64,000 bases of DNA from Pseudomonas sp. LD120 (GTDB taxonomy: Bacteria > Pseudomonadota > Gammaproteobacteria > Pseudomonadales > Pseudomonadaceae), in contig NZ_WVHL01000003.1 of the NCBI RefSeq assembly GCF_009861525.1, positions 744,001 through 808,000 of the forward strand, given 5' to 3'. Each line of letters opens with the position of its first letter. The first letter of the stretch is position 1. The translations under genes and the position numbers were made by a program. The notes under the pieces were generated by a model. The model saw only the letters and a list, made by a program, of their open reading frames with translations. It was not told where the DNA came from and ran no database searches. This document shows positions 8,213-16,603 of this stretch, piece by piece.

Positions 8213-9016
8213 ATGCGTCTTAGCGCGCTTTACCGATACCCGTTGAAATCTGCCAAAGGCGAAACCCTGCAACAAATCGGCCTGGACAAGCTCGGGCTTG
8301 AAGGGGATCGCCGCTGGATGTTGGTGGACGAGGCCAGCGGACGTTTTCTGACTCAGCGTGCCGTGGCGCGCATGAGCCAGCTATCGGCCTTGTGCAATGA
8401 CCAGGGTGGATTGACCCTGAGCGCGCCCGGACAGACTTCCCTTGAGGTGCCGCTGCCGGGAGCCGATGCTGCGTTGCGTGGGGTCACTATCTGGAAGGAC
8501 AGCTTGCGAGTTCCCGATGCCGGGGACGAAGCGGGGGCCTGGGTCAGTGAATTCGTCGGCAAACCCACTCGTCTGGTGCAGGTGCCCCAAGAGCGGGCGC
8601 GGATGACCGCCGCCGGTTATGGCAAGGATGATGATCGGGTGGCGTTTGCCGATGGCTTTCCTTTGCTGCTGATCGGTCAGGCTTCCCTTGAGGATTTGTC
8701 GAGCCGGGTCGGGCGCCCTTTGGAAATGCTGCGTTTTCGTCCCAACCTGGTGATTGAAGGCAGCGACGCTTTTGCTGAGGACGGCTGGAAGCGCGTGCGC
8801 ATTGGCGATATCGAGTTTCGCGTGGTCAAGTCGTGTGCCCGCTGCATTCTCACCACCATCGACCCGCAGACAGGCGAACGCAGTGCCGACCGTGAGCCAC
8901 TGGCAACGTTGCAGAAATATCGCGCCCGGAAAGAGGGCGCGATGTTCGGCCAGAACCTGGTCAACGACACTAACGGTCACTTGCAAGTGGGGATGCAGGT
9001 GACGGTCCTTGAATAA
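8213..9016 (+). CDS. MOSC-domain protein (YcbX/mARC-like)
   Basis: This 267-residue protein has an N-terminal MOSC_N barrel (LSALYRYPLKSAKGE; GLEGDRRWMLVDE) and a MOSC domain with FRPNLVIEG and VKSCARCILTTIDPQTGE. The conserved Cys of CARC is expected to bind molybdenum cofactor. Relatives such as YcbX reduce N-hydroxylated compounds, while others have uncharacterised sulfur-carrier roles. The bacterial YcbX C-terminal ferredoxin domain is absent, so an external electron donor would be required. The presence of moeA in the same window is consistent with Moco use but not evidence of linkage. The start is ATG at 8213. The gene ends at a strong bidirectional terminator. Confidence 0.88.
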   Translation: MRLSALYRYPLKSAKGETLQQIGLDKLGLEGDRRWMLVDEASGRFLTQRAVARMSQLSALCNDQGGLTLSAPGQTSLEVPLPGADAALRGVTIWKDSLRVPDAGDEAGAWVSEFVGKPTRLVQVPQERARMTAAGYGKDDDRVAFADGFPLLLIGQASLEDLSSRVGRPLEMLRFRPNLVIEGSDAFAEDGWKRVRIGDIEFRVVKSCARCILTTIDPQTGERSADREPLATLQKYRARKEGAMFGQNLVNDTNGHLQVGMQVTVLE

Positions 9017-9030
9017 CGTCTGACTCGGCG

Positions 9031-9067
9031 AAAAAATGCCCGTCTCACAAGAGGCGGGCATTTTTTT
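9031..9067. terminator. Bidirectional rho-independent terminator
   Basis: A-run, ATGCCCGtCT, loop CACAA, AGaGGCGGGCAT and T-run: a GC stem flanked by six A on one side and seven T on the other, between the convergent MOSC and ppnP genes. It can stop transcription from both directions. Confidence 0.88.
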
Positions 9068-9094
9068 GTCAGCGATAAAGCCGCAGCGGGTCGA

Positions 9095-9379
9095 TCAGCC
9101 GCGGTACTCGCACAGGTAAGCGGTGTCCACCGCGACTTTCAGCTGGAACTTGCTGTTGGCCGGTACGTTGAACTGGCTGCCTGCCGGGAAGGTTTCCCAA
9201 TCGGCACTGTCGGGCAGGCGCACGGTCAGCGCGCCGGACACCACGTGCATGATTTCCCGCTGTGCCGTACCGAACTCGTATTCGCCCGGGGCCATGACGC
9301 CAATGGTGGCTGGGCCTTCGGCCGTGCCGAAGGCAATCGACTTGACGGTGCCGTCGAAGTACTCGTTGACTTTAAACAT
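9095..9379 (-). CDS. ppnP: Pyrimidine/purine nucleoside phosphorylase PpnP
   Basis: This 94-residue single-cupin enzyme (former DUF1255) phosphorolyses diverse nucleosides to base and ribose-1-phosphate. It begins [17 protein letters not shown] and keeps the family signature [27 protein letters not shown] and [16 protein letters not shown]. The ATG at 9379 is preferred over one eight codons upstream because GAGGA sits about 10 bases before it and the family begins here. It stands alone in its orientation after a shared terminator, so it is probably monocistronic. Confidence 0.92.
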   Translation of the reverse strand: MFKVNEYFDGTVKSIAFGTAEGPATIGVMAPGEYEFGTAQREIMHVVSGALTVRLPDSADWETFPAGSQFNVPANSKFQLKVAVDTAYLCEYRG

Positions 9380-9459
9380 GGGCGATTCCTCAAGAAGGGG
9401 CAAAAAGGTTGGCCAGTATGCACAAGCCCTCGGGGGGCGTCACCTGCCCCTATCAATGA

Positions 9460-10002
9460 TCATCCAGGAAGAATCAGTGGCAATAAGCGTGCAGTATTGC
9501 GCGCATCCTCCAAGGCCCGATGCTGCAGGCCATTGAATTGCATGCCGGCCAGTTGCAACGCTGCATTCAGGCCCAGGGGCCGTTCCAGGCGTCGGGCCTT
9601 GGCAAAGCGCTGCTTGAGGTTCATGTGGGGAACGTCATTCAACAGGCTGTGCAATTGCTGGTTGTGCCACTCCAGTTGCAGTTGCTTGCGGTCATAGTCG
9701 CCCCAACTGGCCCAGCCCTCCAAGCGCGACTGATGCTGGCCCAGCCAGCGTTCGAACAGGGTCCAGACTTCGCCCAACGGTGCGGCGCTGTCGATATTGG
9801 CCTGGGTGATATGGGTCAGTTCGCGACAGAACGGCGTCAGCCGAGGGCGTCGCAAGGGGCGGACGAAACGCTGGAAGTGGTCTTGTTCCCGGCCTTGGCG
9901 GTTGACCAGGGTGGCACCGATTTCGATGATTTCCATCTCGCTCACCGGCCAGCCCCCTTCATCCGTCGTGGCTTCCAGATCTATTACCAGCCAGTGGGGC
10001 AT
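9460..10002 (-). CDS. 3'-5' exonuclease, DEDDh (ERI-1/KapD-like)
   Basis: This 180-residue RNase T-fold exonuclease has Asp8 and Glu10 in LVIDLEAT (Exo I), Asp in WASWGDYDRKQL (Exo II) and HRALEDARNTARL (Exo III, His and Asp), so all four metal-binding acids and the general base are present. The intact DEDDh set implies activity, and ERI-1/KapD relatives trim RNA or DNA 3' ends. The gene follows atuF by about 60 bases in the same direction, but its role is unrelated to terpene breakdown. Read-through into it is possible. Confidence 0.87.
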   Translation of the reverse strand: MPHWLVIDLEATTDEGGWPVSEMEIIEIGATLVNRQGREQDHFQRFVRPLRRPRLTPFCRELTHITQANIDSAAPLGEVWTLFERWLGQHQSRLEGWASWGDYDRKQLQLEWHNQQLHSLLNDVPHMNLKQRFAKARRLERPLGLNAALQLAGMQFNGLQHRALEDARNTARLLPLILPG

Positions 10003-10064
10003 CGCAAATTCCAGCCTTCAACATCCTGATGAGGCTTGAGCGTAGCCAAAGCTGAGGCATCCGC

Positions 10065-12050
10065 CTAGTGCTCCATTTCCGGGGCGGTGCCGGCTTGCTC
10101 CACCTCCAGCAGAATCTGCCGGTTCTTCACTTGATCCCCCAGGTTGACCTGGACCCGGGTGATCACTCCGTCAATCCCGGCCTTGAGCGGGTGCTCCATC
10201 TTCATTGCCTCCAACACCAGCAGCAGTTGGCCCTTGCTGACGCGCATGCCCTCGGTGACCTGCACATCGACGATGGCCCCGTCCATGGGGGCCTTGAGGG
10301 TGCCGGAATCGGTGCTCAGTTGGCCCTGTACCGGCGCATGGGTGCGGTCCTGCAGATGCAGGCTGTCCTGGCGGCTGCTCAGCCAGAGTTCGCCGTCTTG
10401 TAACTGATAGGCGTAGTGCCGGCGAATGCCCGCGACCTCCAGCGTGGCCCGACGGCCATCGGCGGCCATCACCTTGATTGCCCACACGTCATCCCCCTGC
10501 TGTACGTGCAACAGGCCCGATGCCGAAGGGCTCAGCTCCAGCGACCATTGACTGTCACCCAGACCGATGCGGTAGCCCAGGGGCACACTGGCGTTATTGC
10601 GCCAGGCACTCAGGTTTGAGCGGTGTGCGCTGGCGCTGTGGTGATAGAAGAGCGCAGCGGTGATGGCCAGCTCCTCAAGGCGGGGGCGCTGCGGTTGCAG
10701 GCTTAGGTCCTCGGCAAAATGTTCGGCGATGAACGCGGTGCTGAACCGGCCGCTGGCGAACAGCGGATGCCGGAGCAGACTGGCGAGCAGCCGGCGATTG
10801 CTCTCAAGCCCCAGCAGCACGCAGTCTTCGACTCCGCGCAAGAGCTTGCGCCGGGCTTCCTCGCGGGTGGCCCCGTGGGCGATCAGCTTGCCCAGCATCG
10901 GGTCGTAGAACGGGCTGATCCACTGGCCTTCCTGCAAGCCGTGGTCGGTGCGTATCCCGGGTGCCGGCTGCCAACGCAGGACCTGGCCGGTCTGCGGCAG
11001 AAAGTTCTGCGCCGGGTCCTCGGCGTACAGGCGAACTTCGATGGCATGGCCCTTGAGCTGCACCTGCTCCTGGCTCAGGGGCAGCGGCTCGCCGGCGGCC
11101 ACTTGCAGTTGCAGGGCCACCAGATCCAAGCCGGTCACCAGTTCGGTCACCGGATGCTCGACCTGCAAGCGGGTGTTCATTTCCAGAAAATAGAACCGGC
11201 CGCCTGCGTCCAGCAGGAACTCCACGGTGCCGGCCCCGACATAGTTCACCGCGCGCCCGGCCTTGAGCGCCGCCTCGCCCATGGCCCGACGCAGTTCCTC
11301 GGTCATCACCGGGCAGGGGGCTTCTTCGATGATTTTCTGATGGCGGCGCTGGATCGAGCAGTCCCGCTCTCCCAGGTAGATCAGATGACCGTGGTGATCG
11401 CCGAACACTTGCATTTCCACGTGCCGGGGCTCGATCAGCGCCTGTTCCAGAATCAGCTCGTCGCTGCCGAAGGCGTGCAGGGCTTCCGAGCGCGCGGTGC
11501 GGATCTGTTCCAGCAGATCCTCGTGCTGCTGCACCAGGCGCATGCCGCGCCCGCCACCGCCGGCGCTGGCCTTGATCATCAGCGGGTAACCGATGCGCTG
11601 AGCCTCGCGCTGCAGGGTCGCATCAGCCTGGTCCTCGCCCTGATAGCCCTGGATACAGGGCACACCGGCTTCGAGCATGGCGATTTTCGAGCGGCGCTTG
11701 CTGCCCATCAACTCAATGGCGGCGGCGCTGGGGCCGATGAAGGTGATGCCAGCGGCGGCGCAGGCGGCGGCGAATTCGTGGTTCTCCGAGAGGAAGCCGT
11801 AGCCCGGGTGGATGGCGTCGGCGCCGCTGCGACGGGCAGCGTCGAGGATCGCCTCGCTGTTGAGGTAGGACTGCTGCACCGGGGATGGGCCGATGTGCAG
11901 GGCTTCGTCGGCTATGTGCACATGCAGGGCCTCGGCGTCGGCGTCGCTGTACACGGCCACGGTGCGATAGCCCAGGGCCTGGGCGGTGCGCTGGATGCGG
12001 CAGGCGATTTCGCCTCGGTTGGCGATCAGGATCTTGTTGAACAGGGGCAT
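10065..12050 (-). CDS. atuF: Geranyl-CoA carboxylase biotin-carrying alpha subunit AtuF
   Basis: AtuF carries biotin carboxylase and biotin carrier in one 661-residue chain and, with AtuC, carboxylates cis-geranyl-CoA to isohexenylglutaconyl-CoA. The biotin carboxylase part (about 1-450) has the ATP-grasp loop SAGGGGRGMRLV, ERDCSIQRRHQKIIEEAPCP and EMNTRLQVEHPVTE. The C-terminal carrier domain has VLEAMKMEHPL with the biotinylated Lys617. The highly similar LiuD acts on methylcrotonyl-CoA, and the assignment to AtuF rests on its place at the end of atuABCDEF. The gap to atuE is about 60 bases. In P. aeruginosa atuG and atuH follow; here an exonuclease gene does. Confidence 0.93.
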   Translation of the reverse strand: MPLFNKILIANRGEIACRIQRTAQALGYRTVAVYSDADAEALHVHIADEALHIGPSPVQQSYLNSEAILDAARRSGADAIHPGYGFLSENHEFAAACAAAGITFIGPSAAAIELMGSKRRSKIAMLEAGVPCIQGYQGEDQADATLQREAQRIGYPLMIKASAGGGGRGMRLVQQHEDLLEQIRTARSEALHAFGSDELILEQALIEPRHVEMQVFGDHHGHLIYLGERDCSIQRRHQKIIEEAPCPVMTEELRRAMGEAALKAGRAVNYVGAGTVEFLLDAGGRFYFLEMNTRLQVEHPVTELVTGLDLVALQLQVAAGEPLPLSQEQVQLKGHAIEVRLYAEDPAQNFLPQTGQVLRWQPAPGIRTDHGLQEGQWISPFYDPMLGKLIAHGATREEARRKLLRGVEDCVLLGLESNRRLLASLLRHPLFASGRFSTAFIAEHFAEDLSLQPQRPRLEELAITAALFYHHSASAHRSNLSAWRNNASVPLGYRIGLGDSQWSLELSPSASGLLHVQQGDDVWAIKVMAADGRRATLEVAGIRRHYAYQLQDGELWLSSRQDSLHLQDRTHAPVQGQLSTDSGTLKAPMDGAIVDVQVTEGMRVSKGQLLLVLEAMKMEHPLKAGIDGVITRVQVNLGDQVKNRQILLEVEQAGTAPEMEH

Positions 12051-12110
12051 ACAGGCTCCCGGGAATCGGTGGGTGGGGCGTTCGCCGGCGAACCGGCTTC
12101 TATCAGGCGT

Positions 12111-12908
12111 TCAACTGGCCCAGGCCGGTTGGCGTTTCTGCACAAAGGCCAGGGTGCCCTCGACGCCTTCTTCGCCCATGACTGCGTTGGCGAAGTCGAA
12201 GGCGGCCTGATCCAGCAACGGGCCCCGGGGCTGTTCGACACTGGCCAGCAGTAGGGCTTTGGTCGCCGCATTGGCCCCAGGAGCGCAGCGCAGCACCTGG
12301 GTCAACTGCTGCTCAAGACGTGCCTGTAGGGCCTGGGCATCGGGCTCGACATAGTGCACCAGCCCCAGGCGCTGGGCCTCGGCACCGTCGAAGCGGGCGG
12401 CGGTCAGGGTCAGGCGCCGGGCCTGGGTCAGGCCGATGCGCTGTACCACGAACGGGGCAATCTGTGCCGGCAGCAGGCCCAGGCTGGTTTCCGGCATGCC
12501 GAACTGCGTCGATTGCTCGGCAATGGCAATGTCACTGACACAGGCCAGGCCGAAGCCGCCTCCCAGCACCGCTCCTTGCAGCACGCAGACCAGCACCTGG
12601 GGCATTTGCTGCGCCTCTTCCAGCAGGGCGCCGAAGGCCCGGTTCAAGTCCCGGTAGGCGCTGCTGCCGTGGGCTCGGGCGCCAGCCATGTCCTTGAGGT
12701 CGCCGCCGGCGCAGAAGTGTTCGCCAGCGCCACGCAGGACCAGGGCGCGGACGCTGCGCCGATCACGGATCGCCGCCATCACCGTGCGCAGTTCGGCGAC
12801 CATCTGCAGGCTCATGGCGTTGCGGCTTTCCGGGCGGTTGAGGCGGATGAACAGCACGCCGTTGCGCGACTCCAGCAACAGCGTCTGGCAGGCAGGAAGC
12901 GGGCTCAT
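12111..12908 (-). CDS. atuE: Isohexenylglutaconyl-CoA hydratase AtuE
   Basis: This 265-residue crotonase-fold enzyme hydrates isohexenylglutaconyl-CoA after geranyl-CoA carboxylation. Motifs are LNRPESRNAMS, the oxyanion-hole segment HFCAGGDLKDMAGA, GAVLGGGFGLACVSD and FGMPETSLGLLPA. At the position of the first catalytic glutamate of classical crotonases (GGGCEL type) the sequence has Gly, while the second (in FGMPE) is kept. The start ATG at 12908 overlaps the atuD stop as ATGA. The frame is open about 90 codons further upstream, but that part is antisense-like sequence inside atuD. Translationally coupled to atuD. Confidence 0.92.
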   Translation of the reverse strand: MSPLPACQTLLLESRNGVLFIRLNRPESRNAMSLQMVAELRTVMAAIRDRRSVRALVLRGAGEHFCAGGDLKDMAGARAHGSSAYRDLNRAFGALLEEAQQMPQVLVCVLQGAVLGGGFGLACVSDIAIAEQSTQFGMPETSLGLLPAQIAPFVVQRIGLTQARRLTLTAARFDGAEAQRLGLVHYVEPDAQALQARLEQQLTQVLRCAPGANAATKALLLASVEQPRGPLLDQAAFDFANAVMGEEGVEGTLAFVQKRQPAWAS

Positions 12909-14062
12909 TTCTTTTTCCCCGGCAGGATGCCCATGAGTTTGCAGATGATCCCCAGCATGATCTCGTCGGCGCCGCCGCCGATCGACACCAGGCGCACGTC
13001 GCGATAGGCCCGGGCCACCGGGTTGTCCCACATGAAGCCCATGCCACCCCAGTATTGCAGGCAGCTGTCGCTGACCTCGCGGCCCAGGCGCCCGGCCTTG
13101 AGCTTGGCCATGGAGGCCAGGCGGGTCACGTCCTGGCCGCGCACGTACTGCTCGGTGGCTTGGTAGACCAGGGCCCGCAGGCACTCGATCTCGGTGGACA
13201 GCTCGGCCAGGCGGAAGTGGATCACCTGATTGTCGATCAGCGGGTTGCCGAAGGTGCGGCGCTCCTTGCAGTACTCGATGGTGCTGTCGACGCAGTACTC
13301 CAGGCCCTTGATCATGTTCGCCGCGCCGAACAGCCGCTCCTCCTGGAACTGCAGCATCTGCATCATGAAGCCCGCGCCTTCATGACCGATTCGATTGCGC
13401 TGGGGCACCCGCACATTGTCGAAGAACACCTGGGCGGTTTCCGAACTGCGCATGCCGAGCTTGTCCAGGTGCGAACTGAGGCTGATGCCCGGGGTGTTCA
13501 TCGGCACCATGATCAGCGACTTGTTGATGTGCGGCTTGTCGTCCGAGGTATTGGCCAGAAGACAGATGAAGTCGGCGCTGGGGGCGTTGGTGATCCACAT
13601 CTTGCTGCCGTTGATCACGTAGTCGTCGCCGTCCTTGCGCGCATGGGTCTTGAGCCCGGCGACATCGGAGCCGGCACCGACTTCGGAGACGCCGATGCAG
13701 CCCACCTGCTCGCCGGTGATGGCCGGGCGCAGAAACTCGTCGCGCAGCTCATCGGAACCGAAGCGCGCCAGGGCCGGGGTGCACATGTCGGTCTGCACGC
13801 CGATGGACATGGGAATGCCGCCGCAATGGATGGTGCCGAACTCCTCGGCGGCAACGATCGAGTAGCTGTAGTCCAGGCCCATGCCGCCGAATTTTTCCGG
13901 TTTGGAGATGCCCAGCAGCCCCAGTTCGCCGGCCTTGCGGAAAATCGCGTGGATGGGAAAGCGCCCAGCCTTCTCCCATTCCTCCACATGGGGGTTGATT
14001 TCGCGGTCGACAAAATGGCGCACCGTGCGCCGCAGTTCTTCGTGTTCCTGGGTGAAGATCAT
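12905..14062 (-). CDS. atuD: Citronellyl-CoA dehydrogenase AtuD
   Basis: This 385-residue FAD-dependent acyl-CoA dehydrogenase oxidises citronellyl-CoA to geranyl-CoA. The three-domain fold is evident: an N-terminal helical domain (EHEELRRTVRHFVDREINPHVEEWE), a beta domain with CIGVSEVGAGSDVAGLKT and NGSKMWITNA, and a C-terminal helical domain with QFQEERLFGAANMIKG, RRTFGNPLIDNQ and LQYWGGMGFMWDNPVARAYRD. Electrons would pass to ETF. It lies between atuC (about 42-base gap) and atuE (ATGA overlap). A ribosome site (GAAGGAGAA) sits just before the ATG. Confidence 0.94.
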   Translation of the reverse strand: MIFTQEHEELRRTVRHFVDREINPHVEEWEKAGRFPIHAIFRKAGELGLLGISKPEKFGGMGLDYSYSIVAAEEFGTIHCGGIPMSIGVQTDMCTPALARFGSDELRDEFLRPAITGEQVGCIGVSEVGAGSDVAGLKTHARKDGDDYVINGSKMWITNAPSADFICLLANTSDDKPHINKSLIMVPMNTPGISLSSHLDKLGMRSSETAQVFFDNVRVPQRNRIGHEGAGFMMQMLQFQEERLFGAANMIKGLEYCVDSTIEYCKERRTFGNPLIDNQVIHFRLAELSTEIECLRALVYQATEQYVRGQDVTRLASMAKLKAGRLGREVSDSCLQYWGGMGFMWDNPVARAYRDVRLVSIGGGADEIMLGIICKLMGILPGKKK

Positions 14063-14104
14063 GGGGGTTCTCCTTCAAGTGGGGGCAGACCGCGAAAGGC
14101 GCTT

Positions 14105-15721
14105 TCAAAACCGCGCCACGCCGAAACTGTTGGGCTGCAAGGGGCGGGCGTCCGCCTCATGGCAGATATCCAGCAGGTAGCCCAGCAGGGTGCGGGTATC
14201 GCGTGGGTCGATCAGCCCGTCGTCCCACAGGTTGGCGCTGCCGTACAAGGCGGTGGACTGGCTGTCGAGCTTCTGCGCGGTGACCTGCTCCAGCATGTCG
14301 AGCATCTTCGGGTCGGCTTCCTGGCCGCTCTTCGCATGCTTGGCCTCGGTGACGATGCGCAGCACCTTGCCGGCCTGGGCGCCGCCCATCACCGCGGTGC
14401 GGCTGTTGGGCCAGGCGAAGATGAAGCGCGGGTCAAGGCCGCGGCCACACATCGCATAGTTGCCGGCGCCGTAGGAGCCGCCGACGACGATGGTCAGTTT
14501 CGGCACCCGGGCATTGGCCACCGCCTGGATCATCTTCGCCCCGTGCTTGATCACCCCTTGTTGTTCAGATTCGGTGCCCACCATGAACCCGGTGGTGTTG
14601 TGGAAGAACAGCAGCGGCGTGCGGCTCTGGTCGCAGAGCTGGATGAACTGCGCGGCCTTGCTCGCGCCCTGGGGCGTGATCGGGCCGTTGTTGCCGATAA
14701 AACCGCAGGGCCGGCCCTGGATCTGCAGGTGGCCGCACAGGGTCTGGGCATCGAACTCGCCCTTGAATTCCAGGAACTGCGAGCCGTCCGCCAGGCGGGC
14801 GATGATTTCCCGGGCGTCATAGGGCTTTTTCGGGTCAAAGGGAATCAGCCCCAGCAGTTCGTCGATGGGATACAGCGGCTCGCTCCAGGTCTTGGCGGGT
14901 TGTATCGGCAGTTGAGCGTTCCACGGCAACAGGCTGACGATCTCGCGGACGATGCGGATGCCGTCGGCGTCGTTCTGCGCCAGGTACTCGGCGGTGCCGG
15001 CGACCTGGGCGTGCATTTCGGCGCCGCCCAGTTGCTCATCGGTGGCCACTTCACCGGTGGCGGCCTTGAGCAGCGGCGGCCCGGCGAGAAACAGCTTGGC
15101 CTTGCCGCGCACCACCACCAGGTAATCCGAGAGCCCGGGCTGATAGGCGCCGCCAGCGGTGGCCGAGCCGTGGACCACGGTGATTTGTGGCAGGCCCATG
15201 GCGGACATTCGCGCCTGATTGGCGAAACTGCGCGCGCCCTCGACGAAAATCTCCGCCGCATAGTTGAGGTTGGCGCCCCCGCTTTCCGCCAGGGTCACCA
15301 CTGGCAGTTTGTTCTCCATGGCGATCTGTTGCAGGCGCAGGGACTTCTTCAGGCCGCTGGGGGAAATGGTCCCGCCCTTGATCGCACTGTTGTTGACCAC
15401 CACCAGCAGGCGCACCCCGCACACATAACCGATGCCGGCGATCAGCCCGCCGCCGGCCTGACTGCCGTCCTTGTCATCGTGCAGCTTGTAACCGGCCAGG
15501 CTAGCCAGTTCGAGAAAGGGCGCCCCCGGGTCCAGCAGCAGGTTGAGGCGCTCGCGGGGCAGCAACTGGCCGCGCTGGTCGAACCTGGCTTTGGCCTCGG
15601 CCGCCTTGTTCAGCAGGTCCTGCTGCAACTGCTGCACGTGTTGCAGGCTCGTCAGCATCGCTTCGCGGTTCTGCGCGAACTGCGGGCTGTGGGGATCGAG
15701 CTGGGACTGGATCACCGGCAT
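14105..15721 (-). CDS. atuC: Geranyl-CoA carboxylase carboxyltransferase (beta) subunit AtuC
   Basis: The 538-residue beta subunit transfers carboxyl from biotin of AtuF to geranyl-CoA. It has the two-lobed crotonase-like carboxyltransferase architecture: N lobe with LLDPGAPFLELASLAGYKLH, VVNNSAIKGGTISP and ESGGANLNYAAEIFVEG, and C lobe with IGNNGPITPQGASKAAQFIQLCD, FFHNTTGFMVG, GGSYGAGNYAMCGRGLDPRFIF and MGGAQAGKVL. LiuB is the nearest look-alike, and the operon context supports AtuC. The gap to atuB is 3 bases, implying a single transcript. Length is normal for the family. Confidence 0.94.
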   Translation of the reverse strand: MPVIQSQLDPHSPQFAQNREAMLTSLQHVQQLQQDLLNKAAEAKARFDQRGQLLPRERLNLLLDPGAPFLELASLAGYKLHDDKDGSQAGGGLIAGIGYVCGVRLLVVVNNSAIKGGTISPSGLKKSLRLQQIAMENKLPVVTLAESGGANLNYAAEIFVEGARSFANQARMSAMGLPQITVVHGSATAGGAYQPGLSDYLVVVRGKAKLFLAGPPLLKAATGEVATDEQLGGAEMHAQVAGTAEYLAQNDADGIRIVREIVSLLPWNAQLPIQPAKTWSEPLYPIDELLGLIPFDPKKPYDAREIIARLADGSQFLEFKGEFDAQTLCGHLQIQGRPCGFIGNNGPITPQGASKAAQFIQLCDQSRTPLLFFHNTTGFMVGTESEQQGVIKHGAKMIQAVANARVPKLTIVVGGSYGAGNYAMCGRGLDPRFIFAWPNSRTAVMGGAQAGKVLRIVTEAKHAKSGQEADPKMLDMLEQVTAQKLDSQSTALYGSANLWDDGLIDPRDTRTLLGYLLDICHEADARPLQPNSFGVARF

Positions 15722-15724
15722 GAG

Positions 15725-16600
15725 TTATTCCTCGCCCTTGAGCACATCGGGCAGGTAGGCCCGGTGAAAACCGTTGTACGACTCACTGTTGCGCGCCTTG
15801 CTCAACGGCCAGGCACGGCTGCCGAGGCTGGCGGCACCGTCGATGCGCAGGGTGCTGCCGCTGATAAAGGCCGCACCGGGACTGAGCAGAAAGACGATGG
15901 CCGCGCTGACTTCCGATTCCGTACCGATGCGTTTGAGCGGCACGTGCTCGCGCAGGGTCGGAATCACCGCCTTGAACGCGCCTTCGTAGGTGTCCATGCC
16001 GCTGGAGGCGACCCAGCCCGGGGCCACCGCGTTGACCCGAACCCCGGCATGGCCCCATTCATAGGCCGCGGTTTTGGTGAAGTTGTCCATTCCCGAGCGC
16101 GCCGCGCCGGAGTGGCCCATGCCGGGCATGCCGCCCCACATGTCGGCGAGCATGTTGACGATGCTGCCGCCGTGGCGGCTCATGGACTGGTTGAACACTT
16201 CCCGGGCCATCAGGAAACCGCCCACCAGATTGGTGCGCAGCACGGTTTCGAAACCTTTCTGGTTGATCGACGCCAGCGGCGCCGGGTACTGGCCGCCGGC
16301 ATTGTTCACCAGACCGTGGATTGGACCAAAATCCTCGATCAGCTGCGCCACCAGGGCCTTGACTGCGTCCTCGTGGCGAATGTCACAGGCCTGCCAGTGG
16401 GCCTGGCCGCCGTCCTCGGCAATCTCCCCGGCAACCTTCTGCAGTTTTTCCGCCTTGCGTCCCACCAGCAGCACCCGGGCGCCGAGGGCCGCCAGTTCGT
16501 GGGCGGTGCAGCGGCCGATTCCGCTGCCGCCGCCGGTGACGATGACGGTCTGGTCGGCAAACAACCGGTCTTTGAAAATCGAGTCGTACACCACGGCCAC
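15725..16600 (-). CDS. atuB: Short-chain dehydrogenase AtuB
   Basis: This 291-residue SDR is thought to act early in citronellol/citronellal oxidation. It has the Rossmann motif VTGGGSGIGR (about 21-30), NNAGGQYPAP and a C-terminal SGSTLRIDGA. Where classical SDRs have YxxxK this protein reads HSGAARSGMDNFT, as in the dienoyl-CoA-reductase-like branch, so its chemistry may differ from a simple alcohol dehydrogenase. Gaps of three bases separate it from atuA and atuC. Its exact substrate is not settled from sequence. Confidence 0.9.
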   Translation of the reverse strand: MAVVYDSIFKDRLFADQTVIVTGGGSGIGRCTAHELAALGARVLLVGRKAEKLQKVAGEIAEDGGQAHWQACDIRHEDAVKALVAQLIEDFGPIHGLVNNAGGQYPAPLASINQKGFETVLRTNLVGGFLMAREVFNQSMSRHGGSIVNMLADMWGGMPGMGHSGAARSGMDNFTKTAAYEWGHAGVRVNAVAPGWVASSGMDTYEGAFKAVIPTLREHVPLKRIGTESEVSAAIVFLLSPGAAFISGSTLRIDGAASLGSRAWPLSKARNSESYNGFHRAYLPDVLKGEE

Positions 16601-16603
16601 TCC

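Noticed and set aside
10719..12254. Plus-strand frame of 511 codons
   Set aside because: Antisense to atuF; shadow composition, no start signals.
12909..13184. N-terminal extension of atuE
   Set aside because: The extra codons lie inside atuD, are Gly/Arg/Pro-rich shadow sequence, and the ATGA overlap gives a natural start.
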